DNA of 64,000 bases from Cellulophaga sp. BC115SP (GCF_009905545.1 NZ_JAAALB010000021.1:40710-104709); one strand, 5' to 3'; numbered from the stretch's first letter, positions 38,280 to 47,169 are shown. The notes: generated by a model from the letters alone, not told the origin. Numbers and translations: made by a program.

Positions 38280-38400
38280 GCTTTAAGCTGTAAGCCGTAG
38301 GCATTAAGCAAAAGATCTTAAATTATTTCATGAGAAATTTATTTCAACTTTTAGCCTAGAGCTTAAAGCGGGTAAATTTTATTTTAATTTTGCCTACTAA
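38279..38400 (+). repeat. Dispersed intergenic element, copy B
   Basis: The element has perfect 11-bp inverted arms CGCTTTAAGCT (38279-38289) and AGCTTAAAGCG (38360-38370), the internal blocks ATTTCATGAGAAAT and CAACTTTTAGCCTAGAGC shared with copy A, and the tail GGGTAAATTTTATTTTAAT followed by TTTGCC. It sits between two paralogous thioredoxin-like genes. Confidence 0.75.
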
Positions 38401-38415
38401 CTTCATTACAAGCTT

Positions 38416-39609
38416 TTATTTCTTGTCCGAAAAAACTAAAACTTCAATTTGTCGAGTGGCATCCTCTAATTTTAGTCCCAGTTTTTCTAGTTCTTCGACA
38501 TAGGCTTCAGGTTTTTCGAGATACCACGGGAATTTATAATTTAGCTTATCTATTATCTGCGTTTCATCTACAATAGGCACTCGAAGCTTTTGTTCCAAAA
38601 AATCTGATAAAGGCTTTATATTAAGACCCTTAACCTCTATCCCATTACCTGAGGAGCTATATGTTCCTTCTTCCTGACTCTCAGATTTCGATAGATTAAA
38701 TTGATCTTTTATCATTTTCAATACTTTCACTTTGCGTTCACGTAATTCAATGCTTGCATATAAGGGAGAGTAAACTTGCATATATCGCATCAAAGATGAT
38801 TTGGCTTCCTCCTCTGTAAAATCGGCAGCTTTCAATTCAAGACATATAGAAGTTTCTTCTCCGAATACCCTATATTTCGAATTTACAGATAACCACTCGG
38901 AGCGCGTAAAGGGATTGATTCCTGTTATTGCTCGGTAAATAATGGTTGGATTTACATTAACAAAAGTCATTTTACCATTCATAAATGAAGTTGACATAAC
39001 TGGTAAACCATTCAAGTACGGCGTTAGTAATATTTGTACCCCCTTTCCTTTAGAATATGTTGCCAGATCATTATCTGAGTTAAAATCAAGCCTTTCTTCT
39101 TCCATTACAATATCCACCTTCTTTCCTTTAAGCAACAGTTCCATATCTGTATCTCTCAATTGGTAAACTGATGGAATAGCACTTACAATTCCGTTTCTAT
39201 CAATAATCACCGTATGCGGAATGCCTCTGTGAGGAAAATATTTTTCGTATTGATCAGTAGAATCCAAAACGATTGGAAGACCAATAGGTCTATTTTTCAG
39301 AAACTTTTGTATTCTACCTTTTGAATCACTAGCAATGGTAATAACCTTTAAGTTATCTGGGTATTTTTTCTGCCAACTTTCTAAACGAGGCAATCCAACC
39401 ACACATGGACCACACCAAGTAGCCCAAAAATCAATAATAACCACCTTCCCTTTAAAATCAGAAAGTTTGTAACTCGATTTGGTGTCGTTCAAGACATTTG
39501 TAAAGTGAATATCAGGGGCAGGTTTGCCAATGAGTTTGGACGATTGAGCGGATATATTGAAGGTGATTAAAAAAGTAAACGCAATAAGAGAAAGTTTTGT
39601 GTAGGTCAT
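38416..39609 (-). CDS. TlpA-type thioredoxin fused to DUF3738-like domain (copy 2)
   Basis: A 397-residue paralogue of the neighbouring genes: signal peptide (MTYTKLSLIAFTFLITFNISAQ), TlpA domain with canonical WATWCGPC near residue 64, and a C-terminal DUF3738-like region (IKPLSDFLEQKLRVPIVDETQI, EELEKLGLKLEDATRQIEVLV). Its first ~55 codons are nearly identical in DNA to those of copy 3 (39421-39588 versus 40011-40178), while the rest is more divergent, indicating recent duplication or gene conversion. It is predicted to be periplasmic. Confidence 0.88.
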   Translation of the reverse strand: MTYTKLSLIAFTFLITFNISAQSSKLIGKPAPDIHFTNVLNDTKSSYKLSDFKGKVVIIDFWATWCGPCVVGLPRLESWQKKYPDNLKVITIASDSKGRIQKFLKNRPIGLPIVLDSTDQYEKYFPHRGIPHTVIIDRNGIVSAIPSVYQLRDTDMELLLKGKKVDIVMEEERLDFNSDNDLATYSKGKGVQILLTPYLNGLPVMSTSFMNGKMTFVNVNPTIIYRAITGINPFTRSEWLSVNSKYRVFGEETSICLELKAADFTEEEAKSSLMRYMQVYSPLYASIELRERKVKVLKMIKDQFNLSKSESQEEGTYSSSGNGIEVKGLNIKPLSDFLEQKLRVPIVDETQIIDKLNYKFPWYLEKPEAYVEELEKLGLKLEDATRQIEVLVFSDKK

Positions 39610-39683
39610 AAGTGTGTGAATTTATGTGAACGATTGAAGTTTTTGAATCAATCAAATATGTATTTATAATCAAAATTTTGGTG

Positions 39684-40199
39684 TTATTCCTTCAATGGTA
39701 GACTTACTTTCTTTCCTTGGATCAGCAAATCAATATCTCTCTCCTTAAGCATATTTCCAGCAGTTATATATTTTACGAACCCATTTTTATCAATAATAAT
39801 CGTGTGCGGTAATTCAAAATGAGGAAAATATTTTTTATACTTCCCTAAAGAGTCCATTACTACAGAAATGTTTATCTTTTTTGATGTAAAAAACTTTTGT
39901 AGTTGCCCTCTAGCGTCAGATGAAATAGTAATAACTTTTAAGACTTGAGGATACTTTTTCTGCCATTCTGCCAATCGTGGTAAAGAGGTAACGCAGTGTC
40001 CACACCACGTAGCCCAAAAATCAATAATAACCCCCTTCCCTTTAAAATCAGAAAGTTTGTAACTCGTTTTGGTGTCATTCAAGACATTTGTAAAGTGAAT
40101 ATCAGGGGCAGGTTTGCCAATGAGTTTGGAAGATTGAGCGGATATTTTGAAGGTGATTAGAAAAGTAAATGCAATAAGTGTACATTTTATGTAGGTCAT
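39684..40199 (-). CDS. TlpA-type thioredoxin, short paralogue without DUF3738 (copy 3)
   Basis: A 171-residue protein with signal peptide (MTYIKCTLIAFTFLITFKISAQ) and a complete TlpA fold (active site WATWCGHC, cis-Pro region FELPHTIIIDKNGFV) that stops with ERDIDLLIQGKKVSLPLKE, just where copies 1 and 2 continue into the DUF3738-like half. It may be a functional single-domain member or a truncated duplicate. The CGHC motif, as in PDI-like proteins, suggests a more oxidising redox potential than CGPC. It is the promoter-proximal gene of the tandem. Confidence 0.85.
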   Translation of the reverse strand: MTYIKCTLIAFTFLITFKISAQSSKLIGKPAPDIHFTNVLNDTKTSYKLSDFKGKGVIIDFWATWCGHCVTSLPRLAEWQKKYPQVLKVITISSDARGQLQKFFTSKKINISVVMDSLGKYKKYFPHFELPHTIIIDKNGFVKYITAGNMLKERDIDLLIQGKKVSLPLKE

Positions 40200-40399
40200 C
40201 GAATTGTGTAGTTTATATAAATTAATAGTTTTAGAAGAACTCAGAAGTAATAACTTGTATGTAACAAGAAGTTCAACTTTGTGTTTTCAACGATAATAAT
40301 TTTGTTTTATTTTATTCCTAAAAATAAAAAATGGAGCCTTTTCAACAAAATATTCTGCTAAAAAAAACTCCAATTATGCGTTAAAATACCTATTACCAA

Positions 40400-41458
40400 C
40401 TACGACATTTCGCCAGCTAAAGGCTTTTTCAAAATCGCTTTTATCTCTTCTTTCTCATTGACTTTGCCCAAAGCATACATCATTTTAGTGACTGCCGCTT
40501 CTGTCGTAAGGTCTGCGCCACTCACAACACCTACTTCCTGCAAGAAATGACTGGTTTCGTATCTTCCCTGAATCACTCGTCCTCCATTACATTGAGATAC
40601 ATTGTAAATGATTATTCCGTTGTCGATACTTTGTTGAATCAAATCTAAAAACCATTGCTCAGTTGGGGCATTACCCGAGCCGTAAGTCTCCATGATAACA
40701 CCGCGTAACCCCTCAATACCGAGAATACTTTTCACAACTTTTTCAGAAATACCTGGGAAAAGCTTCAAAATCACCACATTTTCATCCAGCTTAGTATTGA
40801 CTTTCAACTGTACGTTTTGTTTGTAATGACCAATGAAAGGATAATTGTATTCAATTCGCACACCTGCTTCAGCTAGTGGAGGATAGTTTTCGGATTCAAA
40901 GGCATTGAACTGAACACTTTCATGCTTTCGTGCTCGATTGCCTCTCAACAAAAGCGAGTTAAAGTAGATACAAACCTCTGAAATTATAGGTCGACCGTTT
41001 TGTTTAGCAGCCGCAATTTCAAGTGCTGTAATAAAGTTTTCTTTAGCGTCTGTACGGGCTACACCAATGGGCAACTGCGCACCAGTTAGAATCACAGGCT
41101 TATTGAGATTTTCTAATAAATAACTCAAAGCCGATGCTGTATATGCCATTGTATCGGTACCATGAATAATCACAAAAGAATCGTATTCATTGTATTTTTC
41201 TCCGATAATTTCTGCTAGTCGTATCCATAAAGCAGGCTTGATATTGGATGAATCTAAGAGGTTTTCGAAAGTAAGCACGGTGATTTCAAAATCCAAACGT
41301 GCCATTTCTGGAAGATTGTCGGGGATTTGAGCAAAATCAAAAGGCACGAGGCTATCAGAATGATGGTCGTAGGCCATTCCTAGCGTTCCACCAGTATAAA
41401 TCACCAGCACCCTCGAATTACCCGAGGATTTAGTTTTAATCTTAATTGTTTTGTACAT
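40400..41458 (-). CDS. ansA: Type I L-asparaginase
   Basis: A 352-residue cytoplasmic asparaginase. ATG 41458 is chosen; the longer frame to 41533 would overlap a good promoter and adds a Cys-rich unrelated leader. The first catalytic motif IYTGGTLGM carries the nucleophilic Thr near residue 25, and the second HGTDTMAYTASAL has the Thr-Asp pair near 105; LTGAQLPIGVARTDAKEN completes the site. No signal peptide supports the type I (low-affinity) form. In Bacteroidota it commonly neighbours tatD, as it does here (310 bp upstream on the same strand). Confidence 0.94.
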   Translation of the reverse strand: MYKTIKIKTKSSGNSRVLVIYTGGTLGMAYDHHSDSLVPFDFAQIPDNLPEMARLDFEITVLTFENLLDSSNIKPALWIRLAEIIGEKYNEYDSFVIIHGTDTMAYTASALSYLLENLNKPVILTGAQLPIGVARTDAKENFITALEIAAAKQNGRPIISEVCIYFNSLLLRGNRARKHESVQFNAFESENYPPLAEAGVRIEYNYPFIGHYKQNVQLKVNTKLDENVVILKLFPGISEKVVKSILGIEGLRGVIMETYGSGNAPTEQWFLDLIQQSIDNGIIIYNVSQCNGGRVIQGRYETSHFLQEVGVVSGADLTTEAAVTKMMYALGKVNEKEEIKAILKKPLAGEMS

Positions 41459-41485
41459 ATTTAGTTTGGGGGATGAATTGTGGCG

Positions 41486-41515
41486 CAAAAGTACTGAATT
41501 ACACCAGCAATCAAA
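41486..41515 (-). promoter_or_regulatory. Bacteroidota-type promoter of asparaginase gene
   Basis: On the minus strand, TTTG (41515-41512) and TACTTTTG (41493-41486) are separated by 18 bp, matching the -33 TTTG / -7 TAnnTTTG consensus. The predicted transcript start near 41479 lies about 20 bp before ATG 41458. Confidence 0.7.
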
Positions 41516-41718
41516 ACGCAAACAAAGAATCAAGCGATGATTGAGGGATTTGTCAAAAAGCGAAAAAATGAGGCTAGAATAGATTTTGGAGGATAATTTC
41601 CCGAAGTATAGGAAATGACCAAGACTATTTTACGGTGATTCTGGGAATTGTCGGAGAAAAAAAGATTTACATTTGACTTCAATATTTTTTTGAACAGTTG
41701 GAAACTGTCAAAAAAATA

Positions 41719-41741
41719 GGTTCAAGTGTTTCACTTGAACC
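41719..41741 (-). terminator. Terminator after tatD
   Basis: Perfect 10-bp stem GGTTCAAGTG/CACTTGAACC with a 3-nt loop. On the minus strand it is followed by TATTTTTTTGACAG. A second imperfect hairpin (ACAGTT/AACTGT flanked by T and A runs) lies at 41684-41716. Confidence 0.88.
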
Positions 41742-41768
41742 AGATAATTTAAAATTTGTCATCGATAC

Positions 41769-42533
41769 TTAGCCCAATAAAGCTTTAGCATTTTGTGTCG
41801 TTTTTTCTAAGACTACGCTTACGTCACATTGATGCCAATCTGCAATCTTTTGGGCGACTAAAGGCAAATAGGAAGGTTCGTTACGTTTTCCTCTGTATGG
41901 AACTGGTGCCAAATACGGCGCATCCGTTTCTAAAACTAATTTGTCTAAAGAAATATGTGGTATCACTTGATCTAAGCCACCATTTTTGAAAGTTGCCACA
42001 CCGCCAATTCCCAATAAAAATCCTAATTCAACAGCTTTTTGAGCTTCTTCCAATGTACCTGTAAAGCAATGAAAAATGCCTTTTAAATTAGGATCTGCAT
42101 TCTTTTCTATCAACGCTACCGTTTCCCAAAAAGCATTTCTTGAGTGTATATCTATCCAAAGGTTATGTTTTTTTGCTAAGGCACATTGTTGTAAGAATGC
42201 TTCTTGTTGTTGCGCAAAAAAGGTTTTGTCCCAATACAAATCCAAACCTATCTCACCAATCGCGATGAATTTGTCTTTCGCCAAATAATCTTCTATAATT
42301 TGAATTTCTTTCTCAAAATCTTCTTTTACATAACATGGATGTAAACCAATCATGGGCAAACATTTCTCGGGATATGCTTTTGCTAATGCCATCATGCTAT
42401 CGATGGTTTCATGATTACAATTGGGCATCCAGATTTGCTCTACTCCAGCATCAAAGGCACGCGCCAACATTTGTTCCATATCCTCGTTGAATCCTTCATC
42501 GTAAATGTGTGCGTGGGTTTCTATAATATTCAT
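41769..42533 (-). CDS. tatD: TatD-family metal-dependent hydrolase / DNase
   Basis: A 254-residue TIM-barrel amidohydrolase. Motifs: the HxH metal pair in ETHAHIYDEGF, IGLHPCYV near residue 82, IGEIGLDLYWD near 113, WIDIHSRNAFW, IFHCFTGTLEEA and LVLETDAPYLAPVPYRGKRNEPSY. It is a 3'-5' exonuclease-type or related hydrolase. It is the last gene after the glycosyltransferase cluster (30-bp gap), so it probably shares that transcript. Confidence 0.93.
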   Translation of the reverse strand: MNIIETHAHIYDEGFNEDMEQMLARAFDAGVEQIWMPNCNHETIDSMMALAKAYPEKCLPMIGLHPCYVKEDFEKEIQIIEDYLAKDKFIAIGEIGLDLYWDKTFFAQQQEAFLQQCALAKKHNLWIDIHSRNAFWETVALIEKNADPNLKGIFHCFTGTLEEAQKAVELGFLLGIGGVATFKNGGLDQVIPHISLDKLVLETDAPYLAPVPYRGKRNEPSYLPLVAQKIADWHQCDVSVVLEKTTQNAKALLG

Positions 42534-42563
42534 TATGATCGTTGTTAATGGTTATCTCCCTAA

Positions 42564-43610
42564 TCAGGAGTAAATTCGTCCTTTCCAGTCTATTTTAACA
42601 GGAATTGCATAAAAAATCACCATGGTAATTTGCCACCAATTGGCATATAATTCATAGCTCAACAAATGCCGTATTAAATGAAATTGTTTGAGTTTGACAA
42701 TGGTTGGTAATACCGTCAGAGTTTGTCCTAGCCATTTAATTCCCCAAATGCCAAGGGCAATTTTCCATGAATGTAAGCAAGCAACTGCCACAAGAATCGG
42801 CAAAAAGAGCGCTTGACAATACAGCAAAAATACAATCCACCACGGACATTGCAAAGCTCCTACCATCCAACGTTTTCGCTGATGTAAAAATTCCTTCAAG
42901 CTCGTCATGGGTAAGGTCTCGGCAAAAACCTGCTGATTAATCGAGTTTCTAAAACTAAATCCTTGCTGTACTACTTCATGAAATAATGCAAAATCTTCCG
43001 TAATCGAAAAAGGTATTTTGGCATAACCTCCTGTAGCTTCATAAGCCTCACGAGTCATACCTGAATTATTTCCCAAGCCAGTTAATGGTAGATTAATAAA
43101 CGCAGCTGTTCTGAGTAAAGTAAGCGCATGTAGCCAGTCGATTGATTGATATTGATGCCAAAGTGATTTGCCTCTAACCGCAGTTACTCCAACTTGATGC
43201 CCCAACTTAGGATTATTTTCAAAACCTTCGATCATTCCTGCTATCCAATTAGGGTTTACTTTTACATCAGCGTCGGTAATCAAAAAATATTTCCCCTTAG
43301 AATACTCATAAAGATTAGCCAGCACATTAGCTTTCCCTCGCTGATTATTGATTGTTTTTTGGATTGAAATCAGCTCAAAATAAGGCTTATCTTGGATATA
43401 TTCTGCCACTAATCTGGCAGTTTGGTCGGTAGATTGATCATTCCCAATTAAAACTTGTAATTGATTTTTGGGAAACTTGGTTGCATCTATCGAGGTAAGA
43501 CATTCAATAATATTCTCTTCTTCATTTCGTGCTGCAATCCAGATGGTTACCAAAGGTTTTTTCTTAGCAACTAATACAGTCTCATCTATTTCCATATAAA
43601 TACAATCCAT
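42564..43610 (-). CDS. Family 2 glycosyltransferase, membrane-associated
   Basis: A 348-residue GT-A enzyme with nucleotide-sugar motifs VTIWIAARNEEENI, IGNDQSTDQT, LITDADVKVNPNW (DxD), ITEDFALFHEVV and the processive-type signature QRKRWMVG. Two to three hydrophobic helices follow (ALFLPILVAVACL; ITMVIFYAIPVKI), anchoring it to the inner membrane. ATG 43595 is an alternative start. It lies 14 bp after the NodB-type deacetylase gene. A second GT2 enzyme is encoded upstream in the cluster. Confidence 0.9.
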   Translation of the reverse strand: MDCIYMEIDETVLVAKKKPLVTIWIAARNEEENIIECLTSIDATKFPKNQLQVLIGNDQSTDQTARLVAEYIQDKPYFELISIQKTINNQRGKANVLANLYEYSKGKYFLITDADVKVNPNWIAGMIEGFENNPKLGHQVGVTAVRGKSLWHQYQSIDWLHALTLLRTAAFINLPLTGLGNNSGMTREAYEATGGYAKIPFSITEDFALFHEVVQQGFSFRNSINQQVFAETLPMTSLKEFLHQRKRWMVGALQCPWWIVFLLYCQALFLPILVAVACLHSWKIALGIWGIKWLGQTLTVLPTIVKLKQFHLIRHLLSYELYANWWQITMVIFYAIPVKIDWKGRIYS

Positions 43611-43624
43611 TAAAGTTCAACACT

Positions 43625-44275
43625 TTAAGATAGGCTTCTGAACTCAAATCCTTTTTCTTTAAAATGTTCTAAATACCTTGGTAAAGCATAACTCATATTT
43701 CGATTGGCTTTAATACTGTCATGAAACACCACGATAGAACCAGATTCTGTGTACTGAATACTTTTTTGTAAAACAGTTTCGGGACCAAGATTTTGAGAAA
43801 AATCCCCTGTCAATACATCCCACATCACAATCTCATGAGAAGTTAAGATATTTTTTGCTTGTGACTTTTTGATTCTTCCATGTGGTGGTCGAAACTTTGG
43901 CTTCTGTCCTCTAATGGTGCCTTGGTGTTGATTAATCCACGTTTCACATTTCAAAAAATTCTCATAATACAACTCATTTTCAGTTTTCCAACCTCTCAAA
44001 TGATTAAAGGTGTGATTGCCAATCAGATGCCCTTCCGCTATCACCTTATCCATAATATCGGGGTGCTTATAAATATTGTCACCTATGCAAAAAAAGCTTG
44101 CTTTTGCCTCAAACTGCTTTAACGTATCCAATACAAATTCAGTCACTTCAGGAATTGGCCCATCATCAAAAGTCAAATAAATCACCTTTTCATCTCCGAG
44201 GCTAGACTTCGGAATACGCCAAGTCATTTCTGGATAAATAGCTCGAAAAAGAAAGTTGCTTTTATGTAAAAACAT
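43625..44275 (-). CDS. Polysaccharide deacetylase (NodB homology)
   Basis: A 216-residue CE4-type deacetylase. The catalytic base and metal Asp lie in YLTFDDGPIPEV, the metal His pair in GNHTFNHLRGW, then RPPHGRIK and a late IVVFHDSIKAN. It has no obvious signal peptide beyond a hydrophobic N-terminus, so it may be cytoplasmic or membrane-bound. It is placed between two GT2 genes, suggesting removal of N-acetyl groups from a glycolipid or glycan intermediate made by them. Confidence 0.9.
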   Translation of the reverse strand: MFLHKSNFLFRAIYPEMTWRIPKSSLGDEKVIYLTFDDGPIPEVTEFVLDTLKQFEAKASFFCIGDNIYKHPDIMDKVIAEGHLIGNHTFNHLRGWKTENELYYENFLKCETWINQHQGTIRGQKPKFRPPHGRIKKSQAKNILTSHEIVMWDVLTGDFSQNLGPETVLQKSIQYTESGSIVVFHDSIKANRNMSYALPRYLEHFKEKGFEFRSLS

Positions 44276-44295
44276 AAGATAAATAGGTTAGCGAT

Positions 44296-44323
44296 GAATT
44301 ATGAGTTGTGAATTGTGAATGTA
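44296..44323. repeat. ATTCACAATTCACA-type dispersed repeat, copy b
   Basis: GAATTATGAGTTGTGAATTG followed by TGAATGTA; its reverse complement matches 13942-13969 at 27 of 28 bases. It occupies the 177-bp gap between the deacetylase and the second GT2 gene, the only sizeable gap in this operon. Confidence 0.65.
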
Positions 44324-44452
44324 TTTTTTTAATTATCACTATTTTTTATACACAATTGGTTAAATCTTGTTTTGCACGATTACAAAATTCTCAATCAAAA
44401 AAGATAAAATCTTTTTACCATCTTCAAATCACCAAATTTTCAAATCTTCAAA

Positions 44453-45586
44453 TTAAAAATGCCTCCTTCCCTTCCAAACATATCCTTTTTTCCAAGCCGA
44501 AATACCGAAAAATACTACGTAAAATGGATATAAAATCTGCACTAAGGGAATGTATTTAATATAGGAACTCTTCTTGAAAAAAGACAAGACTGGCGCTAAA
44601 AATAGGTATTCTGGCAAACAACGAACTAGCCAAAGTACCATAAATTCAGAGGTTGTTAAATCGTCTTTTAACCATAAAATTGGACTTAAAAGCATACCAA
44701 AATTAAGGGTAAAAATAGCAATTGCCAGAAAAGTAACTTTCCAATCTTTATAATGATTCCATTTGCTGGCCCAGCGTTTGCGTTGTTGGACAAATGTACG
44801 AAGGTTTTCCTGTGATTGAGTAAAGACAATATTAGGTTGATAATGAGCAAAAACGATTTGATTTGGGTATTTTTCGACAATTTTATGCATCAAAAACTCA
44901 TCGTCTCCAGAGGCGATATGTTCATTTCCATCAAACCCGTTTACTTCTTCAAATACGGCTTTTGGATAGGCAATATTCGCACCGTTGCACATATTCGGCT
45001 TGCCAATCATCATAGCACAAGCACCCGAACCAACCAAACTAGCAAACTCTATACTTTGCAAAACAGTCCATAATCGACCATTGGGAAGAAACGTAACACC
45101 TCCGCTAATAAGCTTGGCATTTTGTCCTTTGTACAATTGTTGCATTCCTAACAACCAAAACTCTCCTACTCTACAATCCGCATCGGTGCATACTATTAGC
45201 TCACCTTGCGCTTTTTGAATGCCTATTTTTATCGCATTCTTTTTACCTCTTACATCAAACTCCTCTAAATGAATAATATGAACAGGAAAACCCAACTCGT
45301 TGCGTAAGTTTTCAATTTGAAAAACGGTGTCATCCGTTGAATGGTCGTTGATAATGATGACTTCTAATAGTGTTTTGGGATAACGTTGCTTAGCCAAATC
45401 TCGAAGCAGACAGGGAATATTCAAGGCCTCATTTCGGGCAGCAACAAGCACCGAAATGGTCGTATCTTTGGGCACTTTTCGCATAAAACGTTTGCCAAAA
45501 GTTACCTTTTTAAGCCAAATCCCCGCTAATGTGAAGGTAAATAGGGCATAAATCGCCACCAAAAAAAGTAAGATATTAATGAGCAT
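44453..45586 (-). CDS. Family 2 glycosyltransferase, membrane-associated
   Basis: A 377-residue enzyme when started at ATG 45586, which overlaps the upstream flippase-like gene by 11 bp; the longer frame begins with TTG at 45619. An N-terminal helix (INILLFLVAIYALFTFTLAGIW) is followed by the GT-A core: ISVLVAARNEALNIP, INDHSTDDTVF, VCTDADCRVGEFW, ASGDDEFLMHK and QQRKRWASKW, then two to three C-terminal membrane helices. It resembles dolichol/undecaprenyl or hopanoid/carotenoid-type sugar transferases. Acceptor unknown. Confidence 0.9.
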   Translation of the reverse strand: MLINILLFLVAIYALFTFTLAGIWLKKVTFGKRFMRKVPKDTTISVLVAARNEALNIPCLLRDLAKQRYPKTLLEVIIINDHSTDDTVFQIENLRNELGFPVHIIHLEEFDVRGKKNAIKIGIQKAQGELIVCTDADCRVGEFWLLGMQQLYKGQNAKLISGGVTFLPNGRLWTVLQSIEFASLVGSGACAMMIGKPNMCNGANIAYPKAVFEEVNGFDGNEHIASGDDEFLMHKIVEKYPNQIVFAHYQPNIVFTQSQENLRTFVQQRKRWASKWNHYKDWKVTFLAIAIFTLNFGMLLSPILWLKDDLTTSEFMVLWLVRCLPEYLFLAPVLSFFKKSSYIKYIPLVQILYPFYVVFFGISAWKKGYVWKGRRHF

Positions 45587-46538
45587 TTTTTCGAGTAAAA
45601 AGTATCCAAATACTGCCAATCAGTACAGGAATTCCAATATTTAAAAGCCAAAGACTAAAAGTAGCTGTAATCACTTGGTTGATATCAACGGCGTAATGTC
45701 TCATGAAGTAAATAGCAGAAAGCTCACGGACGCCCAAATCACTGACAAAGTTTAAAGCTGGAATGATGGTTTTTGCCAAGAAAACGCTATTTACGATGGC
45801 CAAAGTATCTACAAATGGTAATTTGACACCTGCCCAATTGAATAGCAAACAAAACTGTAAGATAAAAACCAAATGACGCATAATTCCAATCGCAAACAAA
45901 CTTCGCCATTGTTTTTTTCTTAGGGTATAAATAGCCTCTAAAACCTGCTGGATACGCTGGTATTTTATAAGCTTTTTTTGATTTCTCAAATACCATATTA
46001 CGATTAAAGCAATTATACAGAAAGCAGGCATCCCAAGGATTAAATAGCTTTCGAGGGAATTTTTTAGCGCAAATTTTTGAACAATATAAACCAATCCAAT
46101 ATAGCCAAAGCTTATAGTGACGATTGTCTGAATAACACCACTTACAATACCTGCCCCTATTCCTTCGGTTTTCTTTTTAAGGTTTATGATTCGTCCTGCT
46201 ACATCGCCCGTTCCGCTTGGCAGTAGCATGCCAAGTGCCAGACCTGTCAATACGGATTTAAAAGCCTTCACCGTTGAAATGGGTTCAATGTGTTGTAAAA
46301 GTGTTTGCCACTTCAATGATTCCAAGGTCCAATTTAGCCCCATCAGTGTCAAAAGAACTATCCAAAAATAAAATGGTGTCCCCTGCCATGAGCTCAAAAA
46401 CGTAGCCATAAGTCCCTCAAACCCTTGCTGTTGGTGCTGTATTGTACGAAAAAGCGCATACATCACTGTACAAAAGAGAAGGATTCGAACTACAAAAATG
46501 AGTTTTTGACCAAAATATTTACCCAAAGCTTCTTTCAA
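45576..46538 (-). CDS. Flippase-like integral membrane protein (LPG_synthase_TM / UPF0104)
   Basis: A 320-residue protein with about seven or eight membrane helices and the family hallmark LTGLALGMLLPSGTGDVAGRIINL near residue 92, followed by FVSDLGVRELSAIYF. Relatives include the membrane part of lysylphosphatidylglycerol synthase and AglD/YbhN-like proteins, thought to move or modify lipid-linked compounds. The only plausible start is TTG at 46536-46538, because an in-frame stop lies two codons upstream and the first ATG would remove most of helix 1. It heads the operon flippase-GT2-NodB-GT2-TatD. Confidence 0.88.
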   Translation of the reverse strand: MKEALGKYFGQKLIFVVRILLFCTVMYALFRTIQHQQQGFEGLMATFLSSWQGTPFYFWIVLLTLMGLNWTLESLKWQTLLQHIEPISTVKAFKSVLTGLALGMLLPSGTGDVAGRIINLKKKTEGIGAGIVSGVIQTIVTISFGYIGLVYIVQKFALKNSLESYLILGMPAFCIIALIVIWYLRNQKKLIKYQRIQQVLEAIYTLRKKQWRSLFAIGIMRHLVFILQFCLLFNWAGVKLPFVDTLAIVNSVFLAKTIIPALNFVSDLGVRELSAIYFMRHYAVDINQVITATFSLWLLNIGIPVLIGSIWILFTRKNAH

Positions 46539-46558
46539 ATTCTATAAAATTTATTGAT

Positions 46559-46566
46559 TACCTTTG
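46559..46566 (+). promoter_or_regulatory. Candidate -7 element of ruvC
   Basis: TACCTTTG matches TAnnTTTG and lies 36 bp before the ruvC ATG in the 63-bp divergent gap. No clear -33 TTTG is present. Confidence 0.5.
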
Positions 46567-46601
46567 CATTGAATCAATTTTGAAACAAAGTTACACTTTA
46601 C

Positions 46602-47165
46602 ATGGCAGAGTCTGTTGAGAAAATCATTTTAGGAGTTGACCCCGGCACCCGATTTATGGGATACGGGGTGATATTGGTGCAACGTGGAAATATCTCAGTT
46701 TTGCAGTACGGTGTAATCAATGTGAGCAAATATGCTACACAGGAATTGAAACTAAAAAAAATATTCGAAAGAATCATCGGGATTATCGAAGAGTTTTCGC
46801 CAGACGAAATGGCGATTGAAGCACCATTTTTTGGGAAAAACGTACAATCAATGCTCAAACTTGGACGAGCGCAAGGCGTGGTAATGGCTGCCGCCCTTTC
46901 CAGACAAATTCCGATTGTAGAATATTCTCCCAAAACGGTCAAACAATCTGTAACAGGCAACGGAAATGCTTCCAAAGAACAAGTTGCAAGTATGCTTGAC
47001 CATTTGTTGAAAATGAAATTAGAGCCAGAAATGTTTGATGCTACAGATGCCTTGGGGATTGCAGTATGTCATCATTTTCATGGCAATAATATTATGGCAA
47101 CTAATAAGGGTACGAAAAAAGGCTGGGCAGCTTTTATCAATGAAAATCCCAATAGGATTAAATAA
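46602..47165 (+). CDS. ruvC: Holliday junction resolvase RuvC
   Basis: A 187-residue RNase H-fold endonuclease that cuts Holliday junctions with RuvAB. Its four acidic catalytic residues fit GVDPGTRFMGYG (Asp13), MAIEAPFFGKN (Glu near 72) and the pair in DATDALGIAVCHH near 147-150. The YSPKTVKQSVTGNGNASKEQV segment is typical DNA-binding sequence. The last 15 residues (TKKGWAAFINENPNRIK) are a Bacteroidota-type tail. It is divergent from the envelope operon and is followed directly by dispersed element copy C. Confidence 0.96.
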   Translation: MAESVEKIILGVDPGTRFMGYGVILVQRGNISVLQYGVINVSKYATQELKLKKIFERIIGIIEEFSPDEMAIEAPFFGKNVQSMLKLGRAQGVVMAAALSRQIPIVEYSPKTVKQSVTGNGNASKEQVASMLDHLLKMKLEPEMFDATDALGIAVCHHFHGNNIMATNKGTKKGWAAFINENPNRIK

Positions 47166-47169
47166 GGTA

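Noticed and set aside
40320..40380. Possible terminator after the asparaginase gene
   Set aside because: Only a TGGAG/CTCCA stem with a loop over 30 nt; too weak to call.
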